Shown: positions 8,326-15,876 of the stretch, one piece after another
How positions within the stretch are numbered: position 1 is the first letter of the stretch
Layout of the letters: every line of letters starts with the position of its first letter
Position numbers and translations under genes: made by a program
The notes under the pieces: generated by a model
Seen by the model: only the letters and a program-made list of their open reading frames with translations
What the model was told of the DNA's origin: nothing
Databases searched by the model: none
NCBI GenBank assembly: GCA_002309425.1
Contig: DBXD01000028.1
Coordinates: forward strand, 14,170 to 35,733
Source of the DNA: Cyanobacteria bacterium UBA1221
Lineage (GTDB): Bacteria; Cyanobacteriota; Vampirovibrionia; Gastranaerophilales; Gastranaerophilaceae
Direction of reading: 5' to 3'
Length of the DNA: 21,564 bases

Positions 8326-8366
8326 AAGCAAAATCGGGTTGATGAGAGTCAATCCGATTTTGCTTT
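8326..8366 (+). terminator. Long hairpin terminator after pilT
   Basis: AAGCAAAATCGGGTTGA (8326-8342) pairs over 17 bp, with one G-T pair, with TCAATCCGATTTTGCTT (8349-8365) around a 6-nt loop. The T tail is short (TTT then AATAAG), so it may act partly as an RNA-stabilising hairpin. Confidence 0.75.
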
Positions 8367-8452
8367 AATAAGTATCTAAACAAATCTTTATAATTCCCAA
8401 AATTTTGTCAAATTATTTTTTGTTTTTTACTTTATATTTTTAGGTGAAATGT

Positions 8453-9430
8453 ATGATAAGTTTTTGTTCCTCGGATTTTAATAAAGATATAGCTGACAGG
8501 CAGAGTCTGTTTGGCAGTATTTATAATGTGTACGATGATTTGAACGAAAAGAAGAATAATGTAATTGCCGTTACTGTTTCCGGCAAAAAGGATTCTCAAA
8601 AAAGAGCTTCTGCCGCAACTATTGGTGCTGTCAGTGCTTTAATTGACCTGGCCTTGTTGTTTGGAGGGTACTCACTGCTTAAAATTAAGCCAAATTGGAG
8701 TAATAAATTATTTGACAGATTTATTGTAAAACCTTTTGATAAGTGGCTGACGGCTGCAAGAAATCTTGCACCGGGCAGAAGTAAGGCTTATCAGACTTTT
8801 TTGGGATTGTACTCTAAGGCTATCTGGGCTGCACTTGTAGGTGCGGTATCAGGATACGGGTGGGGTGTGTACAGAACGATAAAAAGCACTTTTATAAACG
8901 GCAAAATATCTTCAACAAGACCCGGAGCTCATGGAGATTGGGTCGCAGAAGGTCTCAAAAGTTTATCAAAAACAAAAGACGGAAAAGTGTTATTGAAAAA
9001 TTCAATAGTAAAAAATCCTGATAAAACTGTAACAGTAAAATTTGACGGGGTTGGTAAAAGTTATACTTTCACAAAGGATGAACTAAAGCAGGCAAGCAAG
9101 CAGTATTTGAATCATATAAATGAAAAAGGCGATGTTGTTGATTATGAAAGGAAGTTTTCTAAAGGTGACGGAGATGTGCTTGCTTTTGAAGTTGCTCTTG
9201 AAAAATATCTTAAAGATATTCGTGACGGGAAGATTGAAATTGATCCGAACGTGGATATAAAATACAGTACGATAAATGAAGACGGGGATCTCATATTCCC
9301 GCACGGGACAGAAAACGATTTATATTATTTATTAACCGGCAAAAAGGAAGCAGCTCCGCTTAATAAATACGGATACCACTTATATCACTACGATAATCAG
9401 TTGTTTGTGTATGATGTTAAACGGCAATAA
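8453..9430 (+). CDS. Membrane protein with degenerate calpain-like (C2 peptidase) domain
   Basis: ATG 8453 is 6 nt after an AGGTG site. A GTG at 8444 would overlap that site. The 325-aa product has two hydrophobic segments (about 55-77 and 120-140) and then a region resembling the bacterial calpain-type domain: GAHGDWVAEGLKSLSKTKDG (158-177), VTVKFDGVGKSYTFTKDEL (193-211), KGDGDVLAFEVALEKYL (237-253) and LLTGKKE (293-299). In active members the first block carries the nucleophile as GDCW. Here it reads GDW, so the Cys is missing. The protein also ends (YHLYHYDNQLFVYDVKRQ) before the usual His...Asn-Pro-Trp region. It is therefore probably a non-catalytic relative. Domain assignment is from pattern memory and is moderate. 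Confidence 0.6.
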   Translation: MISFCSSDFNKDIADRQSLFGSIYNVYDDLNEKKNNVIAVTVSGKKDSQKRASAATIGAVSALIDLALLFGGYSLLKIKPNWSNKLFDRFIVKPFDKWLTAARNLAPGRSKAYQTFLGLYSKAIWAALVGAVSGYGWGVYRTIKSTFINGKISSTRPGAHGDWVAEGLKSLSKTKDGKVLLKNSIVKNPDKTVTVKFDGVGKSYTFTKDELKQASKQYLNHINEKGDVVDYERKFSKGDGDVLAFEVALEKYLKDIRDGKIEIDPNVDIKYSTINEDGDLIFPHGTENDLYYLLTGKKEAAPLNKYGYHLYHYDNQLFVYDVKRQ

Positions 9431-9545
9431 GACTTTTATTAATTTGTAAATTTTTATAAATTCTTTTGCAAAAGATAGCAAAATTGAAAATTTACATATT
9501 TTATATTGCTATTAAAAAGAGTATTCAAACAGAAAGGTAAGGAAA

Positions 9546-10019
9546 ATGAACACTATTCATGGCTATAGATTTAATAATGCTCCGTATAATTTTTCAGTAG
9601 AAAATCATAATTCCTCAAATGCAAGAATTAGCTTTAAAGCTTTAGAAATGGATAATAAACAAGAGCTTGAGCGATATGGAAAAACTTTATATCGTTATTA
9701 TGATGAGAAGCTTGTAGATCAATTCGTGACAGAAATGGAAAATTTAAGACCGATTCTTGAAGAAAAAGCGAAAGAGCATCCAAAGGTAGACACTTCAATT
9801 TATACCGGAGACATGGATGTTTTTTTCTTTTCAAGATGTGCTGAAGGTCATTCAACCAGTTCCAGCAGCTCAGTTAAGCGTATAAGTGATATGATGACAG
9901 AATTGGAAAAAGGTGTTGATAATTTCAGGGAATTTGTTATTTCAACATATGATGAGTCTGTTCGCCTTGCAAATGATGGTTTAGATCAAATAACAAATTT
10001 TCTGAAAAATAAAAAATAG
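9546..10019 (+). CDS. Hypothetical protein (157 aa)
   Basis: I do not recognise this gene. ATG 9546 follows a purine-rich site (AGGTAAGGA at about 9535-9543), although part of it lies very close to the start. The product has no signal peptide or membrane segment. A polar, Asn/Ser-rich N-terminal 35 residues ends in RISFKALE. Helical segments follow (KQELERYGKTLYRYYDEK, RISDMMTELEKGVDNFREF), with a serine run SSSSS at about 106-110. The helices suggest a small coiled-coil protein. It is followed at once by a terminator that lies between it and the convergent operon at 10068-15841. Its function cannot be told from sequence. Confidence 0.7.
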   Translation: MNTIHGYRFNNAPYNFSVENHNSSNARISFKALEMDNKQELERYGKTLYRYYDEKLVDQFVTEMENLRPILEEKAKEHPKVDTSIYTGDMDVFFFSRCAEGHSTSSSSSVKRISDMMTELEKGVDNFREFVISTYDESVRLANDGLDQITNFLKNKK

Positions 10020-10037
10020 AACAAATAAATAATCCAG

Positions 10038-10066
10038 AAAGGTGCGCTTACTGGTGCACCTTTTTT
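10038..10066 (+). terminator. Terminator between convergent genes
   Basis: AAAGGTGC (10038-10045) and GCACC (10056-10060) pair around a roughly 10-nt loop, followed by six T (10061-10066). It lies 2 bp from the stop of the - strand gene at 10068 and could also serve that operon. Its stem matches the one at 16716-16733. Confidence 0.75.
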
Positions 10067-10067
10067 A

Positions 10068-11273
10068 CTAATTTAACGAAATATCAAAATTGCCGTTGTA
10101 GAATTTGATGCGCAAATTCATTGTTTCGTTGTTATATCCTGTCGGCGGCGGGTTGTAACTCGGGGTTGACATAACTGCACTATATACGGCATCATTCAGG
10201 GTGATGTTTGAGGATTGTTTTGCAAAAGCCCTGTTTGTAAGTTTTCCGTTTGAGGCAACTTTAAACGAAACTGTGCAATCCCCATCCCCGATTACACTTG
10301 CAAAATCTATTTTTCTGCCGATTGTGTTCCTTAAACCAATTTTGTAGTTATTCAGTTCTTTTTTTAGTGCCTGCGTATCAACGGTGGTTTTTGGTCTTAT
10401 TGTCGTTGATGTAGGTATGTTTGTTGCAGTTGTTTGGGTTTGAGTATTTTGAGTTGTTGTTTTAGGTGTTGTTGTTTGAGTTTGGGTTGTTTTCGGAGTT
10501 GAAGTTTGTTGGTTTGTCGTTGTAGTCTTGGGGGTAGTAGTTTGTGTTTGTTGTGTGGTTTTAGGTTTTGTTGTCGTAGTTGAAGTGTTTTTACCGTTGG
10601 CAATATCCTGCGTAGTTTTAGGAATAGCAGGCTTTTGGGATGTCGCTTGTTGCGCAGGTTTTGCCGTTGTTGTACTTGCCGCAGGTTTGGTTTGAGTAGC
10701 TGTAGTTTGTTTAGGCTTTTGAACGACAGTTTGTACCTGAGTTTTCTTAGGCTCGGTTTGTACTACGGGTTTTGTCGTCTGTTGTACGTTTTGTACAATC
10801 GGTGAAACCGGTAACTGAGCGACCTGAACGGGCTGCTGCTGAACGGGTATAGGTTGTTGCTCAGGCTTTTGAACTACCTGTTTTATTTTTGATTTTTCAT
10901 TGTTAATGATTCCGGTGGTAGAATTGTTCCAAAGGGAATCTATTGACGGAAGATTTATTGTTTGTTTTGGTGTTTCTTCTGTTTTTTGTGAATGGAGTTT
11001 ATCTTCCTGTTTTGGGTTTCCGACAAAGAACAATACAATTACCGCTAAAGTTATACAGAACAAGAAGATTAACGGTGATATAATATCCGTATTCTTTTGT
11101 GCAGGGTGAACATCCTGTTTTGGAGGTTGGACAGTTCCTTTATATGCGGGCTGTTCTTCTTCAACAGGTGCTTTTGGGACCGGAGCGGCAATTTCCTCAA
11201 ATGTGTCGTTCCCGCAATCACAAAAATCGGGTTTTATATCATATTCTGTTCCGCATTCTTTGCATTTAAACAT
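10068..11273 (-). CDS. Zinc-ribbon, membrane-anchored TonB C-terminal-like protein (401 aa)
   Basis: This is the sixth and last gene of the 15841-to-10068 operon. Layout: a cytoplasmic zinc-ribbon with Cys4, Cys7, Cys18 and Cys20 (CxxC-x10-CxC); one membrane segment (about 65-84); a long Thr/Gln/Pro/Lys-rich linker (about 90-300) with repeats of the type KTTQTQTTTPKTTT; and a C-terminal domain (about 305-395). That domain has the TonB-C pattern GDCTVSFKVASNGKLTNRAF then NDAVYSAVMSTPSYNPPP. TonB proteins couple inner-membrane energy to outer-membrane partners across the periplasm. The zinc ribbon at the cytoplasmic end is not usual for TonB. An AAGGAA ribosome-binding site overlaps the stop of the preceding gene. 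Partner and cargo are unknown. Confidence 0.75.
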   Translation of the reverse strand: MFKCKECGTEYDIKPDFCDCGNDTFEEIAAPVPKAPVEEEQPAYKGTVQPPKQDVHPAQKNTDIISPLIFLFCITLAVIVLFFVGNPKQEDKLHSQKTEETPKQTINLPSIDSLWNNSTTGIINNEKSKIKQVVQKPEQQPIPVQQQPVQVAQLPVSPIVQNVQQTTKPVVQTEPKKTQVQTVVQKPKQTTATQTKPAASTTTAKPAQQATSQKPAIPKTTQDIANGKNTSTTTTKPKTTQQTQTTTPKTTTTNQQTSTPKTTQTQTTTPKTTTQNTQTQTTATNIPTSTTIRPKTTVDTQALKKELNNYKIGLRNTIGRKIDFASVIGDGDCTVSFKVASNGKLTNRAFAKQSSNITLNDAVYSAVMSTPSYNPPPTGYNNETMNLRIKFYNGNFDISLN

Positions 11274-11285
11274 TTTTAAATTTCC

Positions 11286-12245
11286 TTATCGGGTTACTTT
11301 TTCAATATCATTGTAGTCTTGGGGGGTACTGTATTTCGCTGTTGCCGAAATTTTCCACCCTCCGGTTACATCTGTTATAACACGGTTTGAACCTTGCGGG
11401 AAGTTCAAAATTGAACGTCCCTGATAACTCCTTATTGCAGGTGCAATATATTGTATGGCGTAAGGCGTATATGCAGGATTGGTTGACCATGTTTTTACAT
11501 TTGTAACTTTACCGTATTTGTCCACCGTAAACGAGAACTTAAAAACTGTTCCGTTTGGTACAATCGGTAATCTTGAATCTTTCATAATTTGATTTTGCAG
11601 ATTAGAACGCCACCTGTTCCAGGCAATTTCTTCTTCCTGTGCCGTGAGAACTTTTACAGGTTGTGGCGGAATTGTAACGGTTTGGGTTGTTGGTTTATGG
11701 GCGACTGTCGTTGTTGAATTGCCAATAGGAGCTGAAACATTCTGCTGAGTTTGAGTTTTTGGTTGTTGAGCCGTTGTATTCGTTTGTATGGGTGTTGTTA
11801 CGACAGGTTTTGTTGATGTGTTTTGAGAAGTTTTTTGGACTGAACTTGTTGTAACTTGCGGTTGTACGTTGTTTTTTGTTACATTGTTTTGAGTAACCGT
11901 TGTCTGAGTCACTGTCTTGGGATTCTTTGATTGATTCTGTTTGGTGACGGTGGTGACTGTCTGAGGTAATTTATTTTGAGTGTATTGAACCGTAGCGGCT
12001 TGTTGTTGTGCAATTTGGTTGTCAATCTTCTCGTTAACTGTCATTTTAACGGTTTCTGTTTGCGGTGGCTGAGTCATAACCGGTATAATTTCTTCTTCAT
12101 AAGTTATGACTTCCTCCGGAGTAATTGTATATCCGGAATCGTACACCAAAACCGACTTGTGCATAGCCGGTTTTGTTATACAAATACATACAGTTGAAAT
12201 GATTGCTACAATCAGCAATATTTGTAATATCAGTTTATAACTCAT
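11286..12245 (-). CDS. Membrane-anchored TonB/TolA-like protein (319 aa)
   Basis: This is the fifth gene of the operon. An N-terminal signal anchor (about 4-24) runs into ICITKPAMHK (21-30), a motif shared with the first gene product of the operon. A Gln/Thr/Val-rich extended linker covers about 60-200. The C-terminal domain (about 205-300) contains WNRWRSNLQNQIMKDSRLP, a beta-type FKFSFTVDKYGKVTNVKTWS, and IAPAIRSYQGRSILNFPQGS. The anchor/extended linker/small C-terminal domain layout is that of TonB and TolA periplasm-spanning proteins, and the nG-K-V strand pattern supports a TonB-C-like fold. Only 2 bp separate its start from the preceding gene stop, with no clear ribosome-binding site, so translational coupling is likely. 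Confidence 0.65.
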   Translation of the reverse strand: MSYKLILQILLIVAIISTVCICITKPAMHKSVLVYDSGYTITPEEVITYEEEIIPVMTQPPQTETVKMTVNEKIDNQIAQQQAATVQYTQNKLPQTVTTVTKQNQSKNPKTVTQTTVTQNNVTKNNVQPQVTTSSVQKTSQNTSTKPVVTTPIQTNTTAQQPKTQTQQNVSAPIGNSTTTVAHKPTTQTVTIPPQPVKVLTAQEEEIAWNRWRSNLQNQIMKDSRLPIVPNGTVFKFSFTVDKYGKVTNVKTWSTNPAYTPYAIQYIAPAIRSYQGRSILNFPQGSNRVITDVTGGWKISATAKYSTPQDYNDIEKVTR

Positions 12246-12247
12246 TA

Positions 12248-13831
12248 TTATCTGTCGATTTTAGCTAATAATTCTTCGCTTGCAAATTTTTCAAAATTTG
12301 TTTGTCCAAGCATCAGTGTTTCTGCGATTAAAAGTGCTGTCGGAACAAGTGCCGCAACTGCCGCCAGTAGCATACCTTTTAAATCTCCGCCGATACTTTG
12401 CATAAAGTATGAAACGTTCATCGAAAATTCAATGGCGATGATTGCGATACCTATTGTGAAAGAGCGGCGCATATCCGCATCAAGTTTCTTTATACCTTCT
12501 AATCCGTATATATCAACACCGTGTTGGAGGTAGTTGCTGTAGCCGTCTTGTTTAAGAACGTTAGATGCCTGAATTTTCTTGTTATTCAAGAACGCATTTG
12601 CAAATGAGAAGAATGCAAATATAATCAAACACGTTGCAAGTACCAGGAATACAGGACTGAAACGCAGACCTGAAACTCTTATCCACCCTGCAGCTTCAGG
12701 GAAACACATTGCCAACGTATTAGAAACACCGTATGCCAAAAATGGTGCCGTAATAAAACCTACAATTATTTCCCCGATTGAGTGTATTTGTAAGTTAAAG
12801 AGTTTATCTTTTATATTATTAATTTTAGTGTTGCTAAGATTGTTTATAAAGGCTTCTATCCATTGCCTGTAATCTTTTAGTACGCGTTCAAAATCTTCTC
12901 TGTATTCATATTCGTCAAGTTCAAATCTTGTCTGAATGCTTACACTCTTAAAGTATCCGCAGGCAAGAGCCAAAGTAAGTGCAGTACCTACAAAGAATAA
13001 GGATACAAATACCGCAAAGAACGGCATAGATTTTGGCCCGAGATAGTACAGAACATTAATTAGATATATTGCTATGTAAAATACTACGGACAACACTATC
13101 ATAAACCTTTCCGCAACAGCAGCGGACGGATTTGTTATCCCTGCTTTGTTTTGTAAGAACAGGAAGGTACCTTGCTTCAGTACCAAGCCTACACCGAATA
13201 CAATCAATGCATATATGAAGATTAGTTTTAAATTGGTCGGCATTTGAATTACACTGCCCGCATCCGTAAGCGGTAAGCCTGTAATATAGTTTGATACACC
13301 GAAAGCACAGACTAATGATGCCAAAAACAGGGCGATATGTAAGACAATCCCGCCTTTTGAATTCATTGAAATTCTGTTTTTCAGGTCATTAATTTTTGCC
13401 GCAACCTGTTTTATTATGGCAACTCTGTTTTCTTCAATTTCAGAGCGTCTTTTATCTAACTTTATTTTTGTTGATGCGTTTGGGTCGTTTCCGTACAATA
13501 TTTTCATATCTTCTTCAGACATTTGACTATGCTGCTGAGCCTGACCGTGAACTTTTATTGTTAAAAATTCATCCGTACCGTCAATCATAATCTTGCATAC
13601 ATTGTCAATCTCAAGGCTTGGCGGTATTGGCTGACCTTTGAATAAGAATTTTTGGTTATTGAATTGGTTGATTAAAAGACATTTGTTTGTCTTTGCATCG
13701 TATTGTAATGTAAGCATAAACGGGAACGGTGTTTCTATCTGGTAATCGTACCCTGCTTTTGAACTGATATTGACCAGTTGTTTTTCCATAAATGTTTTTT
13801 CGTTATTTTTTGAACTAATCGTAAATGCCAT
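12248..13831 (-). CDS. Eight-TM membrane protein of unknown family (527 aa)
   Basis: This is the fourth gene of the operon. It has a soluble N-terminal region of about 155 residues, beta-rich at first (FPFMLTLQYDAKTNKCLLI) and charged helical later. About eight membrane segments follow: 161-184, 201-226, 242-264, 270-293, 352-377, 391-415, 457-478 and 485-508. The two sets of four resemble each other (AFGVSNYI against AYGVSNTL; LINVLYYL against SMNVSYFM), suggesting an internal duplication. The first cytosolic-type loop between halves (294-350) is charged. I see no ExbB/TolQ/MotA signature, nucleotide-binding motif or transporter motif. It is probably the membrane platform of the operon machine. 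A strong AAGGAG ribosome-binding site lies 8 nt before ATG 13831. Confidence 0.8.
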   Translation of the reverse strand: MAFTISSKNNEKTFMEKQLVNISSKAGYDYQIETPFPFMLTLQYDAKTNKCLLINQFNNQKFLFKGQPIPPSLEIDNVCKIMIDGTDEFLTIKVHGQAQQHSQMSEEDMKILYGNDPNASTKIKLDKRRSEIEENRVAIIKQVAAKINDLKNRISMNSKGGIVLHIALFLASLVCAFGVSNYITGLPLTDAGSVIQMPTNLKLIFIYALIVFGVGLVLKQGTFLFLQNKAGITNPSAAVAERFMIVLSVVFYIAIYLINVLYYLGPKSMPFFAVFVSLFFVGTALTLALACGYFKSVSIQTRFELDEYEYREDFERVLKDYRQWIEAFINNLSNTKINNIKDKLFNLQIHSIGEIIVGFITAPFLAYGVSNTLAMCFPEAAGWIRVSGLRFSPVFLVLATCLIIFAFFSFANAFLNNKKIQASNVLKQDGYSNYLQHGVDIYGLEGIKKLDADMRRSFTIGIAIIAIEFSMNVSYFMQSIGGDLKGMLLAAVAALVPTALLIAETLMLGQTNFEKFASEELLAKIDR

Positions 13832-13844
13832 TCTCTTTTACTCC

Positions 13845-14510
13845 TTATCGTCCTATTGCTTTTAAAAATCTTGTATTTGACTTGTCAAGCATTGCTTCAT
13901 TTGCTATAACAAGTTTCGTTTCACCTAATATCGGTGAAAGTTTTGTTTTTACCAAATCCAGTTTCTCCGGCCCTGCATACACAAACATCATTGCAAGCTC
14001 CGGAACATGTTTTTGAACATTTTTTACGTTCTGGGGAAGAGTTTCCCAATTTAATTGTTTTTCAAGGATTCCTTCATTTTTTAAATCCCCGATTACAACT
14101 ATTGAGGATCTGTATCCCTCTTTTTTCATAGCCAGACAGTAATTCATCGCTTTTTTCAGAGCCTCGCCGTATGAAGTATAGTTGTATTTTTTATTGTTGG
14201 TGAAGGATTCTATCGCTTTAGTAATTCCCGCATTATCTCCGGGGTTGCCCTCATATATCAGGTAAGAACTTTGGGAAACTTTTATAATCTTTATTGCATC
14301 TTCAGGGTCAAGTACTGCGCACAGAGATTTAACGTATTTTATTTCGTCAGGCAGCTTTTCCTGATTGGAAGCCGATGAATCGATTACAAAAATTACCGCT
14401 TCTTTGTGAAAATCATCTATCTTAATGTTACTTGCAATAACGAACAAAGACTTGGCAATGACTGCCATTGCCAAAATTATAAATCCCATTGTTATAAGTT
14501 TTTTGTTCAT
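13845..14510 (-). CDS. Membrane-anchored von Willebrand factor A domain protein (221 aa)
   Basis: This is the third gene of the operon. An N-terminal signal anchor (about 5-27) leads into a vWA-like fold. The metal-ion-dependent adhesion site begins with FVIDSSAS (Asp44, Ser46, Ser48, the DxSxS motif). A threonine follows at YTSYGEAL (Thr112), and an acidic position at VVIGDLKNEG (Asp142). The remaining strands (SSIVVIGD, LAMMFVYAG) fit the Rossmann-like core. vWA domains bind protein partners through a chelated metal ion. Here the domain should face the periplasm. The length is close to the minimum for anchor plus domain, so no second functional domain is present. Confidence 0.78.
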   Translation of the reverse strand: MNKKLITMGFIILAMAVIAKSLFVIASNIKIDDFHKEAVIFVIDSSASNQEKLPDEIKYVKSLCAVLDPEDAIKIIKVSQSSYLIYEGNPGDNAGITKAIESFTNNKKYNYTSYGEALKKAMNYCLAMKKEGYRSSIVVIGDLKNEGILEKQLNWETLPQNVKNVQKHVPELAMMFVYAGPEKLDLVKTKLSPILGETKLVIANEAMLDKSNTRFLKAIGR

Positions 14511-14522
14511 TATTTATCCTGC

Positions 14523-15563
14523 TTAGTAGCTTATAGTAACATTTATAGGTCTGGTAAGAGTTATATCCATTTCCGTAAATGACGGAATTTCCGCATCAAC
14601 ACCTTTTTCTGCGGTTGAGCCGATTAATGCACCTCCTGCACCTACTCCTGCTCCGATAGCAGCGGCAGTCCCGATATCACCGCCTGATAGTGCTGCATAT
14701 ACCAGTCCGCCCAGTGCTCCGACAATTGCACCTACTGCCGCATTTGATACGACAGAAGTAACTTTGCCGTCATTTGATACGTTAAAGTCGATTTTTTCGG
14801 TTGATATGTTGTAGGTCTTGTTTTCGGGGGTAACAATCTGGTTAAAGTTGATTGATACCTTGCCGTTTCTTGAACCGTATGAAGCGTGAACCGCTTTGGT
14901 TAATGTTCCGTACACAAGACTTCCCTGCGGAAATACCACATTCCCGTTGTATACCAAATCTTTCATTAATACCGCTATTATTTGGTCGCCCTTGTTGGCA
15001 CTTGAAGTATTGATTGCGGTTTGTAAATATACGTTTAATGTTGTTCCGCTTGCAATTTGTGCAACCGAACCTTTTAAAGAGTCGTATGAATATTCTGAGG
15101 ATTGCTGAGTGTTTGTTTGAGGAACATTATATACGGGCTGGGCTTCTTCAAAAGTATATCTGTTTGTGTTTGAATTTCCTGCCATAATATCCTGTGCCAG
15201 CCTGTCATAAACCCCAATAGTGTTTACATTCAGGTTCTGCTCATACGATATATCATTACGTCTGAATTGTCTTAAGATGTATTTGTTTATTTTCTTATTT
15301 GTATTTGACTGATAATAATACAGCGCACCAAGACCGTTCTGTTGTAATATTACAACGGCATAGTCGGAGCCGTCTTTTCTTGATACCCCGTAATAAGGGT
15401 CGTATTTTGTAAGTTTAAAGTCGTACGAACTGAAACCGTCCGTAATTATCGGTTTAATATTATCTACCGAAGCATTTTTTACATAATACAATTCACTAAA
15501 TGCAAAGCAGGAATTTAGTGAAGCGTACAGTAAAGTAATCAATAGCGCTAAAAATTTTTTCAT
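14523..15563 (-). CDS. Exported protein with VirB10/TrbI-like region and glycine zipper (346 aa)
   Basis: This is the second gene of the operon. It has a cleavable-looking signal peptide (1 to about 21, ending NSCFAFS; the Cys19 context LNSC is a poor lipobox). A mixed region follows, then about 165-260 resembles the beta domain of VirB10/TrbI: QIASGTTLNVYLQTAINT, GDQIIAVLMKDLVYNGNVVFPQGSLVYG, then GKVSINFNQIVTPENKTYNI. In type IV secretion that domain forms part of the outer-membrane core ring. A glycine/alanine-rich stretch (about 276-316) is a glycine-zipper type segment that could insert in a membrane. No other type IV secretion genes are near. The start overlaps the previous gene by 4 bp (ATGA). 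Confidence 0.65.
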   Translation of the reverse strand: MKKFLALLITLLYASLNSCFAFSELYYVKNASVDNIKPIITDGFSSYDFKLTKYDPYYGVSRKDGSDYAVVILQQNGLGALYYYQSNTNKKINKYILRQFRRNDISYEQNLNVNTIGVYDRLAQDIMAGNSNTNRYTFEEAQPVYNVPQTNTQQSSEYSYDSLKGSVAQIASGTTLNVYLQTAINTSSANKGDQIIAVLMKDLVYNGNVVFPQGSLVYGTLTKAVHASYGSRNGKVSINFNQIVTPENKTYNISTEKIDFNVSNDGKVTSVVSNAAVGAIVGALGGLVYAALSGGDIGTAAAIGAGVGAGGALIGSTAEKGVDAEIPSFTEMDITLTRPINVTISY

Positions 15564-15841
15564 TTGTTTATATCACCCGTTTGTTGTTTGTGTAATATCG
15601 TTTGTGTGGTTTGTTTTGTTGTGGACATAGAACCGTCATCATTAAATTTGATGAGGTAATCTATGATATTAAAAGAAAACTGTTTATGCATAACCGGTCC
15701 GGCTATACAAATAGTAAGCGTTGCCGCAAATGCAAGTGCAACCAGTAAAAAGTTCGCATTTCTGATGTTGAACTGCTTTGCGTTTTGCATATACAAAAGT
15801 CCAAAAACTGATAAAATTAATAAAATTATTGCAATAATCAT
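15560..15841 (-). CDS. Small two-TM protein, first gene of the six-gene operon (93 aa)
   Basis: ATG 15841 is preceded by an AAGGAA ribosome-binding site about 9 nt upstream. The product has two hydrophobic segments (about 2-18 and 31-50) and a polar tail rich in Thr, Gln and Lys (TTKQTTQTILHKQQ). At the end of the second segment it has ICIAGPVMHK (44-53), aligning with ICITKPAMHK in the TonB-like fifth gene product. The underlying DNA is similar too. The two proteins probably share the same membrane anchor and may be paralogues, or one may be a shortened form of the other. Function unknown. Its TGA overlaps the next ATG. Confidence 0.7.
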   Translation of the reverse strand: MIIAIILLILSVFGLLYMQNAKQFNIRNANFLLVALAFAATLTICIAGPVMHKQFSFNIIDYLIKFNDDGSMSTTKQTTQTILHKQQTGDINK

Positions 15842-15870
15842 TTTAAAAAATTCCTTATATCCTTGTCTAA

Positions 15871-15876
15871 ATTATA
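15871..15876 (-). promoter_or_regulatory. -10 element of the six-gene operon
   Basis: On the - strand this reads a perfect TATAAT, about 30 bp upstream of ATG 15841. The matching -35 place is only T-rich (TTTCTT-like), so the promoter is weak or needs an activator. Confidence 0.45.

Noticed and set aside
9431..9545. A promoter for the 157-aa gene
   Set aside because: The region is AT-rich with TTGAAA and TATATT-like boxes, but no pair has acceptable spacing.
10390..10870. Separate coding or G-quadruplex meaning of the G/T-rich + strand stretch
   Set aside because: The bias follows directly from the Thr/Gln/Pro/Lys linker codons of the - strand gene. Runs of three or more G are too few and irregular.
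12248..13831. An ExbB/TolQ/MotA-type motor stator for the TonB-like proteins
   Set aside because: The topology (eight TM) and the lack of the conserved ExbB/MotA helix motifs do not support it. The TonB-like partners alone are not enough.
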